This document shows, in pieces, positions 31,194-38,542 of a stretch of 64,000 nt of DNA. The translations under genes were made by a program, and so were the position numbers. Origin of the DNA: an uncultured Clostridia bacterium (GTDB lineage Bacteria; Bacillota; Clostridia; Oscillospirales; Oscillospiraceae); contig CAMKGX010000001.1 of NCBI GenBank assembly GCA_946412355.1, positions 1-64,000 on the forward strand. The letters run 5' to 3'. Position 1 is the first letter of the stretch. The number at the start of each line of letters is the position of its first letter. The notes below the pieces were generated by a model. It saw only the letters and a program-made list of their open reading frames with translations, ran no database searches and was not told the DNA's origin.

Positions 31194-32486
31194 TTACGCC
31201 TTCTTCGCAAACCGTGCCCGGTTTTGCTGGTCGGACACGCCGGAGGTGATTTCTCCCGCCTTCTGCAGCGCCATCTTGGTCAGCAGCGGGCCCACCAGCT
31301 CGTAGACCAATACGCTGAACAGAATGATGTTCCGGATGGTGGCGCCCATGCTCTCGCCCAGCACCTGGGCGCTCACCACCATGCCCAGCGCCACGCCGGC
31401 CTGGGGGAACAGGGTGATGCCCAGATATTTCCGCACCGTCTCCGTGCAGCCCATCATGGTGCTGCTGAAGCGAGCGCCGCAATACTTCCCCGCGCACCGC
31501 ACCAGAATGTACACCACGCCGATGAGCATCACCACCGGGTAGCGGAATACCGTCAGGTCAAGCTGCGCGCCGGACAGCACGAAAAACACGGCGTACAGCG
31601 GCGCCGTCCACTTGGAGGAGCGGTTCATAATGTCCACGGAGTATTCGCTGAGGTTGCAGAACATGGTGCCCAGCATCATGCACACCAGCAGGGGAGAGAA
31701 GCCAATCTCCGCCCCGCGTCCCAGGGGGATTTCCACCGACGCCAGGGCGATGGTCATCATCACAAAGGCAATGGTCAGGGACAGACGGTTGGAGTTGGAG
31801 AAGAAGATTTTCTCCAACACCGTCAAAAGGGCGCCCATGGCCGCGCCAAGCACCAGGGAGCATACGATTTCCAGCATGGGGTTCACGATGACGCTCACCG
31901 CGTTCAGCGTGCCGCCCTCCAGCGCCTGGGCCACGCCGATGGACACCGCGAAGATTACCAGTCCCACCGCGTCGTCCAGTGCCACGATGGGCAGCAGCAG
32001 CTCCGTCACCGGGCCCTTGGCCTTGTACTGCCGCACCACCATCAGCGTGGCCGCCGGAGCGGTGGCCGCGGCGATGGCGCCCAGGGTGATGGCCACGCTG
32101 AGAGGCAGCACCTCTGCCCCCAGCACAAAATGGAGGGCGATCAGCGCCCCGTCCACCAGCAGCGACGTTACCACCGCCTGCAAAATGCCGATGACGGTGG
32201 CGGCCTTGCCGGTGTGCTTCAATTGGGCCAGCCGGAACTCATTGCCGATATCAAAGGCGATGAAACCCAGCGCCACGTTGGACAGCACCGACACCCGCCC
32301 CAGCTCCTCCATGGAGCCGAAGCCCAGTCCCGGCACGCCCAGCGCCCCCAAACAGAAGGGCCCCACCAGCACGCCGGCGATCAAAAACGCCGTCACGTCG
32401 GGGAATTTCAGGTGCAGATATTTGAATACGCGGGTCATCATCAGCCCCGCAAACAGCGCCACAGCCGTGGCCAACAAAAGGGACAT
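31194..32486 (-). CDS. Cation/proton antiporter (CPA2, KefB/NhaS-like)
   Basis: A 430-aa membrane protein from ATG 32486; the open frame upstream is without ribosome sites. About 12 hydrophobic segments (ATAVALFAGLMMTRVFKYLH, AFLIAGVLVGPFCLGALGV, SLVLGAAMGALLTVLEKIFF and others). Typical CPA2 features are the inverted repeats of the exchanger domain, TAPAATLMVVRQYKAKGPVT and the charged PIVALDDAVGLVIF, which contains the conserved Asp-Asp pair of ion-binding helices. No C-terminal TrkA/RCK domain, so it is a bare Na+ or K+/H+ antiporter. It is divergent from the cyclophilin lipoprotein. Confidence 0.85.
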   Translation of the reverse strand: MSLLLATAVALFAGLMMTRVFKYLHLKFPDVTAFLIAGVLVGPFCLGALGVPGLGFGSMEELGRVSVLSNVALGFIAFDIGNEFRLAQLKHTGKAATVIGILQAVVTSLLVDGALIALHFVLGAEVLPLSVAITLGAIAAATAPAATLMVVRQYKAKGPVTELLLPIVALDDAVGLVIFAVSIGVAQALEGGTLNAVSVIVNPMLEIVCSLVLGAAMGALLTVLEKIFFSNSNRLSLTIAFVMMTIALASVEIPLGRGAEIGFSPLLVCMMLGTMFCNLSEYSVDIMNRSSKWTAPLYAVFFVLSGAQLDLTVFRYPVVMLIGVVYILVRCAGKYCGARFSSTMMGCTETVRKYLGITLFPQAGVALGMVVSAQVLGESMGATIRNIILFSVLVYELVGPLLTKMALQKAGEITSGVSDQQNRARFAKKA

Positions 32487-32610
32487 AGCAAAAACTTCCT
32501 TAATTATAATAATGTGTCGCCTCGCAACGATACACGAGTATATCACCCCTGCGGGAAATTGCAACAGTGAAAAAGCCCAATTTTTCCCGGTAAAATCATC
32601 CCTTTCTCCA

Positions 32611-32639
32611 TTGATTTTTCTCCCCGCACCTCGTATAAT
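32611..32639 (+). promoter_or_regulatory. SigA promoter of the cyclophilin gene
   Basis: TTGATT (32611-32616), 17-bp spacer, TATAAT (32634-32639), 31 bp before the start at 32671. Confidence 0.8.
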
Positions 32640-32670
32640 AGCCCCAAAAACCAATGCGGAGTGAAATAAA

Positions 32671-33300
32671 ATGAAACGTATCCTTGCCATTGTCATCGCC
32701 CTCGCCCTTGCCCTGACCCTTATGGCCTGCGGCAAGCGCAGCGAAAGCGCCCCCGCCCCCGGCGATACCTGCGGCCCCGTGGAATCGGCCCCGGAGCCCT
32801 TCCAGACCGTCCGCCACGCGGAGATCACGGTCCGCGACTACGGCACCATCTCCCTGGAGCTGGACGAGGGCACCGCCCCCATCACCGTGGCCAACTTCAT
32901 CAAGCTGGCCCAGTCCGGCTTCTACGACGGCCTCACCTTCCACCGCATCATGGACGGCTTTATGATCCAGGGCGGCGACCCGGAGGGCACCGGCTACGGC
33001 GGCTCCTCGGAGACCATCAAGGGCGAGTTCGAGCAAAACGGCGTCCCCAACGGCATCAGCCACGTGGAGGGCGTCATCTCCATGGCCCGGGCCAAGGACC
33101 CCGACACCGCCCGCTCCCAGTTCTTCATCACCGTGGCCGACGCCACCTTCTTAGACGGCGCCTACGCCGCCTTCGGCCGTGTCACCGACGGCCTGGACGT
33201 AGCCAAGCAAATCGCCGCCGACGCCAACCCCGTGGATGATAACGGCACCATCCTCCCCGCCGACCAGCCCGTCATCGAGTCCATCGTCATTCTGGACTGA
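32671..33300 (+). CDS. Peptidyl-prolyl isomerase lipoprotein, cyclophilin type
   Basis: A 209-aa protein: signal peptide with lipobox LTLMAC (Cys20), a Pro/Glu/Ala linker to about 45, then a compact bacterial cyclophilin domain. Family blocks are clear: APITVANFIKLAQSGFYDGL, TFHRIMDGFMIQGGDP (catalytic Arg), SMARAKDPDTARSQFFI (Gln, Phe of the active site) and YAAFGRVTDGLDV. Membrane-anchored on the outer face, it should catalyse proline isomerisation during folding of exported proteins. It has its own promoter and terminator. Confidence 0.93.
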   Translation: MKRILAIVIALALALTLMACGKRSESAPAPGDTCGPVESAPEPFQTVRHAEITVRDYGTISLELDEGTAPITVANFIKLAQSGFYDGLTFHRIMDGFMIQGGDPEGTGYGGSSETIKGEFEQNGVPNGISHVEGVISMARAKDPDTARSQFFITVADATFLDGAYAAFGRVTDGLDVAKQIAADANPVDDNGTILPADQPVIESIVILD

Positions 33301-33313
33301 TTTGCATACGAAA

Positions 33314-33342
33314 AACCGGCTCCCCGCCAAAGGGAGCCGGTT
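33314..33342. terminator. Hairpin between convergent genes
   Basis: AACCGGCTCCC (33314-33324) pairs with GGGAGCCGGTT (33332-33342). A-rich left and weakly T-containing right flanks; it separates the cyclophilin gene from the convergent peptidase gene. Confidence 0.75.
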
Positions 33343-33373
33343 CGACTATTCGCAACACATAACAGGGGAGCGG

Positions 33374-33838
33374 TCACTTTCCCCGTACCTTGTGCCAGCA
33401 CCACGCCGCCACCCGCCGGGGCAGCAGCGCCAGCCGCCGCACCCCGGGCCGCCCGCCCCAGAGCCACACGTAGGCCCGGTAGCCGAAGGACGAGAAGTCC
33501 ACCGTCCTGCCATCCCGCACCACGCCCCGCAGCACGCCCAGCACGTCCGCCTCCCGCACCGTCTCCCCCGTGAGGCAGTTGTCCCCCACGATGTAGTAGG
33601 TGCCGTCGTCGTTTACCCGCACAATCCGGTGCATCACGTAGGCGCCCCGCCCGTCGACCCCGGGCCGGCGAAACAGCACCGCGTCAAACCGCCGGCACCG
33701 TTCCGCGCCCTTTTTTTCAATAATCATCAAATCCCGGTCCTGCCGCAGCAGGGGCATCATGCTCACGCCCTTGTTGGTGTACACCAGCTTGCCGTCCCGC
33801 GCCAGCAGGGCCTCAAAGGAAATGGGCTGTTCCATCAT
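33374..33838 (-). CDS. S24/S26-type signal-peptidase-like protein
   Basis: A 154-aa protein from ATG 33838, overlapping the HprK-like gene by 4 bp, with GGAGG upstream. NKGVSMMPLLRQDRDLM near residue 20 is the G-x-S-M-x-P-x-x nucleophile motif of S24/S26 peptidases. RFDAVLFRRPG, then VMHRIVRVNDDGTYYIVGDN, give the strands that carry the conserved Gly-Asp-Asn of signal peptidase I folds. No hydrophobic anchor is evident at the N-terminus. Pairing with an HprK-like P-loop protein recurs in Firmicutes, and the two may act together on a small peptide or regulator. The substrate is unknown. Confidence 0.75.
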   Translation of the reverse strand: MMEQPISFEALLARDGKLVYTNKGVSMMPLLRQDRDLMIIEKKGAERCRRFDAVLFRRPGVDGRGAYVMHRIVRVNDDGTYYIVGDNCLTGETVREADVLGVLRGVVRDGRTVDFSSFGYRAYVWLWGGRPGVRRLALLPRRVAAWCWHKVRGK

Positions 33839-34572
33839 ACGCCCTCCGTCATGGCGCGAAAGCTGACCCACGCCGCCTCGTCGTCCCTGTTGCAGCCCAG
33901 GCGGTACAGCTTCACCGCCGTGCCGATTTTGCCGATCAGGTCCAGCGTTGGCAGCGTCAGCTCCGGCCGGTCGCTGCGGTTGGTCTGCTGCACCAGCATC
34001 CCCATGGCTTCCGAAAAGCCGATTTCCGCAATATGGTTCCCCTCGCTGCGCTCCAAAAGGCAGATGGCCGCCAGGGGCAGCGTCTCGTTGCGCCCCAGGT
34101 TTTCCTTGCCCTGCCAGGGTGTGCCGCAGGCAAAAACCTGGCCGTCCACCCACCGCAGCAGCGGCTTGTCCCCGTTGAGCACGTAGGCCCCGGGGATATT
34201 TTTCAGCCATAAATTCACGTGTGTGGTCTTGCCGGTGCCGGATTTTGCTGTAAAGGCATACGCCTTGCCATTATAGGCCACCACGGCGCTGTGGAACACC
34301 ACGGCGCCCTTCTCCAGCAGCAGATCCGCCGCCTTGCGATACACCGCCAGCGTCTCCAGATAGGGCCGGGAGAAATGCCGGGGCCCGATGCCCTCCAACG
34401 CGTCCTCCCGGGCCGAGCGCTCCGCCTCACTGTCGATGTCCGCCTCGGAAATCGTCAATGCGCACTGCGGCGCCGCGTCCGTCAGATAGTCCCGGCAAAA
34501 CGCCTCTGTTCTGGGATACAGGGCCGCCACGCCCACTGCCACGCCCGCCAGAGAGATGGTAAACTCCGTCAC
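33835..34572 (-). CDS. HPr kinase/PEPCK-like P-loop protein
   Basis: A 245-aa protein from GTG 34572 (AAGGAGG upstream); the longer upstream open frame has no ribosome site. The kinase core is visible: VVFHSAVVAYNGKAYAFTA, then a P-loop KSGTGKTTHVNLWL near residue 113, then AYVLNGDKPLLRWVDG, where HprK/PEPCK proteins keep the metal-binding Asp. It lacks the HprK N-terminal domain and is not the housekeeping HPr kinase; related proteins occur with PqqD-like and peptidase genes in peptide-modification loci. Translationally coupled to the S24/S26 peptidase. Confidence 0.7.
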   Translation of the reverse strand: MTEFTISLAGVAVGVAALYPRTEAFCRDYLTDAAPQCALTISEADIDSEAERSAREDALEGIGPRHFSRPYLETLAVYRKAADLLLEKGAVVFHSAVVAYNGKAYAFTAKSGTGKTTHVNLWLKNIPGAYVLNGDKPLLRWVDGQVFACGTPWQGKENLGRNETLPLAAICLLERSEGNHIAEIGFSEAMGMLVQQTNRSDRPELTLPTLDLIGKIGTAVKLYRLGCNRDDEAAWVSFRAMTEGV

Positions 34573-34664
34573 GTGCGCACCTCCTTTTCCCGTAAAACTC
34601 TCTTTATTATATCCGTTCCCGCCCCCTCTTTCAAGTGCTGCCACCATTTTCCGCCAATCGAAAC

Positions 34665-34693
34665 TTGTCATCCCCTACGGATTGTGGTAGAAT
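34665..34693 (+). promoter_or_regulatory. SigA promoter of the small lipoprotein gene
   Basis: TTGTCA (34665-34670), 17 bp, TAGAAT (34688-34693), in the spacer divergent to the HprK-like gene. Confidence 0.75.
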
Positions 34694-34746
34694 AATAGCC
34701 GACCCCGCCGCAGCCGCGGCCCACGCCCACCATAGGAGGCATTGCC

Positions 34747-35400
34747 ATGAATACCCACCGTTTTCTCCGCGCCGCCCTGGCGCTTTCCCTGTGTCTGGCC
34801 CTGTGCCTGTGCCTTACCGGCTGCTTCGGCCGCCCCTCTGCCCAGGAGGCCAAGACCTACGTCACCACGCTGATGAGCGGCCTGTGCGGCACGCTGCCTG
34901 CCGACACTGCTGACGAATCCGCCGCCGAGGCGGAGGCGTTGCGCACCCAATTGATTGACGAGGTAATCGCCGGCTTCCGGGGCCAGGGCGCCGCCCTGGA
35001 CGAGGAGACCGAAGCCCTCATCCGCTCCACCCTCACTTCCGCCCTTGCCGCCTGCCGCTTCACGGTGGGCGACGCCGTCAAGTCCGGCGGCGGCTACGAT
35101 GTCCCCGTCACCGTTAGCCCCCTGAAGCTGTTCCAGGTGGACATGGCGGCGGTGGAGGAGGAGGCCATCCGCCAGCTCTCCCAGGACCCCGATTTGCTCA
35201 CCATGTCCCAGAGCCAGGTGTCCAATAAGGTTTTCCGCATCATGCTTGCCATGATTGCCGACAATCTGGACAACCCCCAATACGGCGAGGACGTCACCGC
35301 CACTGTCCGCTACGAGCGGCAGGATGACGGCGAATACGGTATCACCCAGGACAGCGGCGCCGCCATCGGCCGCATCCTGTTCGACCTCACCCAGGAGTAA
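34747..35400 (+). CDS. Small lipoprotein, DUF5105-like
   Basis: A 217-aa protein with a TAGGAGG site just before ATG 34747. Long signal peptide (LALSLCLALCLCLTGC) with lipobox LTGC. The mature part is helical then beta-rich (GLCGTLPADTADESAAEAEA, SGGGYDVPVTVSPLKLF, YGEDVTATVRYERQDDGEYG). Such sequences occur in clostridial lipoproteins annotated as DUF5105-like, but I would not insist on the family. A surface-anchored protein of unknown role. Confidence 0.7.
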   Translation: MNTHRFLRAALALSLCLALCLCLTGCFGRPSAQEAKTYVTTLMSGLCGTLPADTADESAAEAEALRTQLIDEVIAGFRGQGAALDEETEALIRSTLTSALAACRFTVGDAVKSGGGYDVPVTVSPLKLFQVDMAAVEEEAIRQLSQDPDLLTMSQSQVSNKVFRIMLAMIADNLDNPQYGEDVTATVRYERQDDGEYGITQDSGAAIGRILFDLTQE

Positions 35401-35430
35401 CGGGCTGGGAAAACAGAATAAATGGTATAA

Positions 35431-35478
35431 ATCACCTCCTGTCCGGGCATACTCCCTATGCCAAAGGCAGGAGGTGAT
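35431..35478 (+). promoter_or_regulatory. RNA stem that would hide the ribosome site of a 31-aa ORF
   Basis: ATCACCTCCTG (35431-35441) is perfectly complementary to CAGGAGGTGAT (35468-35478), the near-ideal Shine-Dalgarno site three bases before ATG 35482. Inside the loop GGCAT (35446-35450) and ATGCC (35458-35462) form a second stem. In the folded state the small ORF should not be translated, so this may be a thermosensor, a trans-RNA target or a translation-coupled switch. Confidence 0.6.
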
Positions 35479-35481
35479 ACC

Positions 35482-35577
35482 ATGAGTGATAAGGAGTATC
35501 AGAACACCAAGACCAACAAGAACGGTCAGAACAGCCAGCAGGATCAGAACCATTCCAAGGAAGACAAGCGCGACTGA
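35482..35577 (+). CDS. 31-aa hydrophilic Asn/Gln/Lys-rich peptide
   Basis: ATG 35482 follows AGGAGGTGATACC, one of the best ribosome sites in the window. It encodes MSDKEYQNTKTNKNGQNSQQ and an acidic/basic tail ending KEDKRD. No Cys, no hydrophobic segment, so it is probably disordered. Small Asn/Gln-rich peptides of this style occur in sporulating clostridia, but I cannot assign it. The sequestered ribosome site supports a regulated, real gene. Confidence 0.6.
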   Translation: MSDKEYQNTKTNKNGQNSQQDQNHSKEDKRD

Positions 35578-35612
35578 CGGTACCTCGTCGGTGGGCTGAT
35601 GCCCGCCGCAGG

Positions 35613-35659
35613 AATACGGCCCGCCGCCCCGAAAGGGGAAAGGCGGGTCGTATTTTTTT
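35613..35659 (+). terminator. Terminator after the 31-aa gene
   Basis: AATACGGCCCGCC (35613-35625) pairs with GGCGGGTCGTATT (35642-35654) and is followed by TTTTT. A small CCCC/GGGG hairpin sits in the loop. Confidence 0.85.
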
Positions 35660-35713
35660 ATTGAATACATATTTTCGCCCTGTTTCGACCACCCTAAAGC
35701 CGAGGTGAAACAC

Positions 35714-35899
35714 ATGGACGTATCCGACCTGCCCCGTCCCTTTGCCATGGCCCTGACCCAGAGCCGCAGCGCCATGCGCTGCTTTTCCGCCATGACGGAG
35801 GAGCAGCAGCAGGCGGTGGCGAACCTTGCCATGACGGCCGCCACCCGGGCCGAAATGCGGTCCGCCGTGGGCTGCCTTGCCCGCCGCAGCCCACCATAA
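35714..35899 (+). CDS. Small helical protein, unknown function
   Basis: A 61-aa protein from ATG 35714, six bases after GAGGTG. Sequence includes LPRPFAMALTQSRSAMRCFS and EEQQQAVANLAMTAATRAEM, a predicted two- or three-helix bundle with no signal peptide. The pattern 'FA.AL..N/S..AM..F..L...QQ..V...A' recurs in short clostridial proteins without a known role. Confidence 0.55.
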   Translation: MDVSDLPRPFAMALTQSRSAMRCFSAMTEEQQQAVANLAMTAATRAEMRSAVGCLARRSPP

Positions 35900-35912
35900 C
35901 CCACCATAACCC

Positions 35913-35941
35913 TTGCATTTTTTGCTCCGCCGTGCCATAAT
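35913..35941 (+). promoter_or_regulatory. SigA promoter of mrnC-rqcH
   Basis: TTGCAT (35913-35918), 17-bp spacer, CATAAT (35936-35941), 36 bp before the mrnC start. Confidence 0.7.
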
Positions 35942-35977
35942 CGTACCAATATTGTATGTACGGCAAGGAGAACCCCC

Positions 35978-36385
35978 ATGACCGATCATTTTAACCCCCA
36001 TCTGTCCCCCGAGGACGTGGGCGCCATCAGCTCCATCGGCCTGGCCCACATGGGCGACGCGGTGTATGAGATTTTGGTGCGCGCCTGGCTGTGCGCCCAC
36101 GGCAAAGCCACCGGCAAGGGCCTCCACCGGGCCACGGTGTCGCTGGTCTGCGCCCCCCGCCAGGCGGAACTGTCCCAAATCATCCTCCCCCTGCTGACGG
36201 AGGAGGAGCAATCTGTCTTTCGCCGTGGCCGCAATGCCAACGTCCATTCCATCCCCGCCCACGCCAGCCGCGCCCAGTACCAGCAGGCCACCGCCTTGGA
36301 GGCCCTCTTTGGCTACCTCTATTTACTGGGCCGGAAAGACCGTATCAACCAGCTTTTTGACGCCATGATGGGAGGGGAGCAGTAA
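35978..36385 (+). CDS. mrnC: Mini-ribonuclease 3
   Basis: A 135-aa protein, a stand-alone RNase III catalytic domain without the dsRNA-binding domain. LAHMGDAVYEILVRAWL carries the Gly-Asp-x-x-(Y/F)-E active-site motif, and ATALEALFGYLYLLGR the second acidic motif (ExxxGxxYL). RRGRNANVHSIPAHAS is the helix-loop typical of MrnC. In Bacillus it matures the 3' and 5' ends of 23S rRNA. The stop shares one base with the start of rqcH, so the two are translated together. Confidence 0.95.
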   Translation: MTDHFNPHLSPEDVGAISSIGLAHMGDAVYEILVRAWLCAHGKATGKGLHRATVSLVCAPRQAELSQIILPLLTEEEQSVFRRGRNANVHSIPAHASRAQYQQATALEALFGYLYLLGRKDRINQLFDAMMGGEQ

Positions 36386-38091
36386 TGCCGCTGGACGCCG
36401 TTTGCCTCTCCGCCGTGGTGGCGGAGCTGACGCCCCAACTGGTGGGCAGCCGCATCGAAAAGATTCAGCAGCCCTCCCGGGATCAGGTGATTCTGCTGTT
36501 GCGGGGCAATCGCCGCCTGCTGCTGTGCGCCAGCCCCAACCAGCCCCGCCTGCACATGACGGCCCTGCTGCGGGACAATCCCACCCAGCCCCCCATGTTC
36601 TGTATGCTCCTGCGGAAATACCTCTCCGGCGGCCGCATCGATGCCGTCCAGCAAGCGCCGTTGGAGCGTGTGGTCACGCTGCACATCGACGCCGCCAACG
36701 AGTGGGGCGAGCAGAGTAGTTATTCCCTGATTCTGGAGGCTATCGGCCGCCACGCCAACCTGATTCTCTGCGGCGGCGACGGCCGCATCATCGACTGTCT
36801 CCGCCGCGTGGATTTTGAGATGTCCGCCCAGCGCCAGGTGCTGCCCGGCCTCTATTACCATCTGCCCCCCCAGCAGCCCCGTCAGGACCCCTTCGCCGTC
36901 ACGGAGGAGGACTTCACCCCTCCCACAGATGGCCCGCTGGACGAGTGGCTGGTGTCCGCCTTCACCGCCATCTCCCCTCTGATGGCCCGGGAGATCGTCT
37001 GCCGCGCCGGCGGCCCGGAGGCGGACGCCGCCTCCCTGTGGGACGCCTTTTCCGCCTGGCGGGAGGCCGTCATAGCCCAGCAATTCCTGCCCACCGTCAT
37101 CCGCCACGGTGACAAGGTAATTGACTTTACATACCAACCCCTGTTCCAATACGGTGAGTATGCCGAGAACGTGACCTATGACACCTTCTCCGAATTGCTG
37201 GACGGCTATTTTGTCCGCCGGGAGCAGGCGGAGCGGGTAAAGCAAAAGGGCCAGGACCTGGTGAAAACCGTTACCAACGCCACCGCCCGCCTGCGCCGCA
37301 AGCTGGCCCTGCAGGAAAAGGAGCTGTCCCAGACCCGTGACCGGGAGACGCTGCGGCTTCGCGGCGAGCTGATCATCGCCAACCTCTACCGCATGCAGCG
37401 GGGCATGAGCGCCGTGGCGGTGGAGAACTACTATGAGGAGGGCAGCCCCACCATCGAGATCCCCCTGGACGTGCGCCTGTCCCCAAGGGAAAATGCCGAC
37501 CGGTATTTCAAACAATACGCCAAGGCGAAAACCGCCGAAAAAATACTGACGGAGCAGATAGAAAAGGGAAATACCGAGCTTTCCTATCTGGAAAGTGTCC
37601 GTCAGGAGATGGAACAGGCGGAGTCGGAGCAGGATTTCAACGACATCCGCGCCGAGCTGGTGGAGGGCGGTTACCTGCGCCAGGGCGGCAAAAAGGGTGG
37701 CTTCCAGCGCCAGTCCCGGCCCCGGGAGTTCCGCTCCACGGCGGGCCTCCGCATTCTGGTGGGGCGCAACAATGCCCAGAACGACAAGCTGACCCATAAG
37801 TCCGCCCAAAAGTGGGATATCTGGCTCCACACCCAGAAGATTCACGGCTCTCATGTCATCCTCTGCACCGACGGCGCGGAGCCCGACCAGCAGAGTCTGT
37901 GGGAGGCCGCCATGCTGGCCGCCTGGTTTTCCCAGGGCCGGGAGGGCAGCAAGGTGCCGGTGGACTACACCCCCGTCAAATACGTGAAAAAGCCGCCCCA
38001 GGCCCGCCCCGGCATGGTGATTTACACCACCTATCGCACCCTCTACGTCACCCCCGACGGCGACCTGGCCGCCCGCCTTGCTGTAAAGTAA
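36385..38091 (+). CDS. rqcH: Ribosome-quality-control factor RqcH (NFACT family)
   Basis: A 568-aa protein with the NFACT architecture: N-terminal NFACT-N (MPLDAVCLSAVVAELTPQLV, GSRIEKIQQPSRDQVILLL), helix-hairpin-helix middle domain, coiled coil about 270-430 (ALQEKELSQTRDRETLRLRG and further heptads) and C-terminal NFACT-R (RILVGRNNAQNDKLTHKSAQ, DIWLHTQKIHGSHVIL). RqcH binds stalled 50S-peptidyl-tRNA complexes and recruits tRNA-Ala for alanine tailing. Older annotation calls it fibronectin-binding protein. Overlaps mrnC by one base. Confidence 0.95.
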   Translation: MPLDAVCLSAVVAELTPQLVGSRIEKIQQPSRDQVILLLRGNRRLLLCASPNQPRLHMTALLRDNPTQPPMFCMLLRKYLSGGRIDAVQQAPLERVVTLHIDAANEWGEQSSYSLILEAIGRHANLILCGGDGRIIDCLRRVDFEMSAQRQVLPGLYYHLPPQQPRQDPFAVTEEDFTPPTDGPLDEWLVSAFTAISPLMAREIVCRAGGPEADAASLWDAFSAWREAVIAQQFLPTVIRHGDKVIDFTYQPLFQYGEYAENVTYDTFSELLDGYFVRREQAERVKQKGQDLVKTVTNATARLRRKLALQEKELSQTRDRETLRLRGELIIANLYRMQRGMSAVAVENYYEEGSPTIEIPLDVRLSPRENADRYFKQYAKAKTAEKILTEQIEKGNTELSYLESVRQEMEQAESEQDFNDIRAELVEGGYLRQGGKKGGFQRQSRPREFRSTAGLRILVGRNNAQNDKLTHKSAQKWDIWLHTQKIHGSHVILCTDGAEPDQQSLWEAAMLAAWFSQGREGSKVPVDYTPVKYVKKPPQARPGMVIYTTYRTLYVTPDGDLAARLAVK

Positions 38092-38109
38092 ATATGCCTT
38101 ACATATATA

Positions 38110-38141
38110 AAAAGGACTGTCTCGGCGAGACAGTCCCTTTT
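38110..38141. terminator. Bidirectional terminator
   Basis: AAAAGGACTGTCTC, loop GGC, GAGACAGTCCCTTTT lies between the convergent rqcH and DUF378 genes. Confidence 0.9.
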
Positions 38142-38151
38142 GCCCTTTGCC

Positions 38152-38355
38152 TTACCGGCCTTCCGTGTCCCGGAACAGCAGCGTAATGCACCACAGCCCC
38201 GCGATGCCCACCAGGGAATACACGATGCGGCTGATGGCGCCCATCTGTCCGCCGAAGAGAAAGGCCACGCAGTCGAAGCCGAAAAGCCCCACGCTGCCCC
38301 AGTTCAGGGCGCCTACGATGACCAGAATCAGCGCCACCTTGTCCAGTATTTTCAT
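38152..38355 (-). CDS. DUF378 small membrane protein
   Basis: A 67-aa protein from ATG 38355 (GAGGAGG upstream). Two hydrophobic helices with the DUF378 blocks KVALILVIVGALNWGSVGLF and IVYSLVGIAGLWCITLLF. The ALNWG and YxLVGxAG motifs are diagnostic of this short integral-membrane family, which has no known function. Confidence 0.9.
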   Translation of the reverse strand: MKILDKVALILVIVGALNWGSVGLFGFDCVAFLFGGQMGAISRIVYSLVGIAGLWCITLLFRDTEGR

Positions 38356-38460
38356 TGTGATACCTCCTCGCATGGATGCTGTCCCTATTCTGCCCTGGGT
38401 TTCGCCGCCTTATACCCGGCAATTTTGCCACCAGCCATGGGGGATTTTCACAAAATGCCG

Positions 38461-38489
38461 TTGCAAACTGCGCTGCAATTTGGTATATT
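38461..38489 (+). promoter_or_regulatory. SigA promoter of the DUF1015-ispE operon
   Basis: TTGCAA (38461-38466), 17 bp, TATATT (38484-38489), 53 bp before ATG 38543. Confidence 0.75.
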
Positions 38490-38542
38490 GTGAAAAAGGC
38501 GATGGCACCGGGCCATCCCGTGGGAACAAGGAGGAACGGCAA

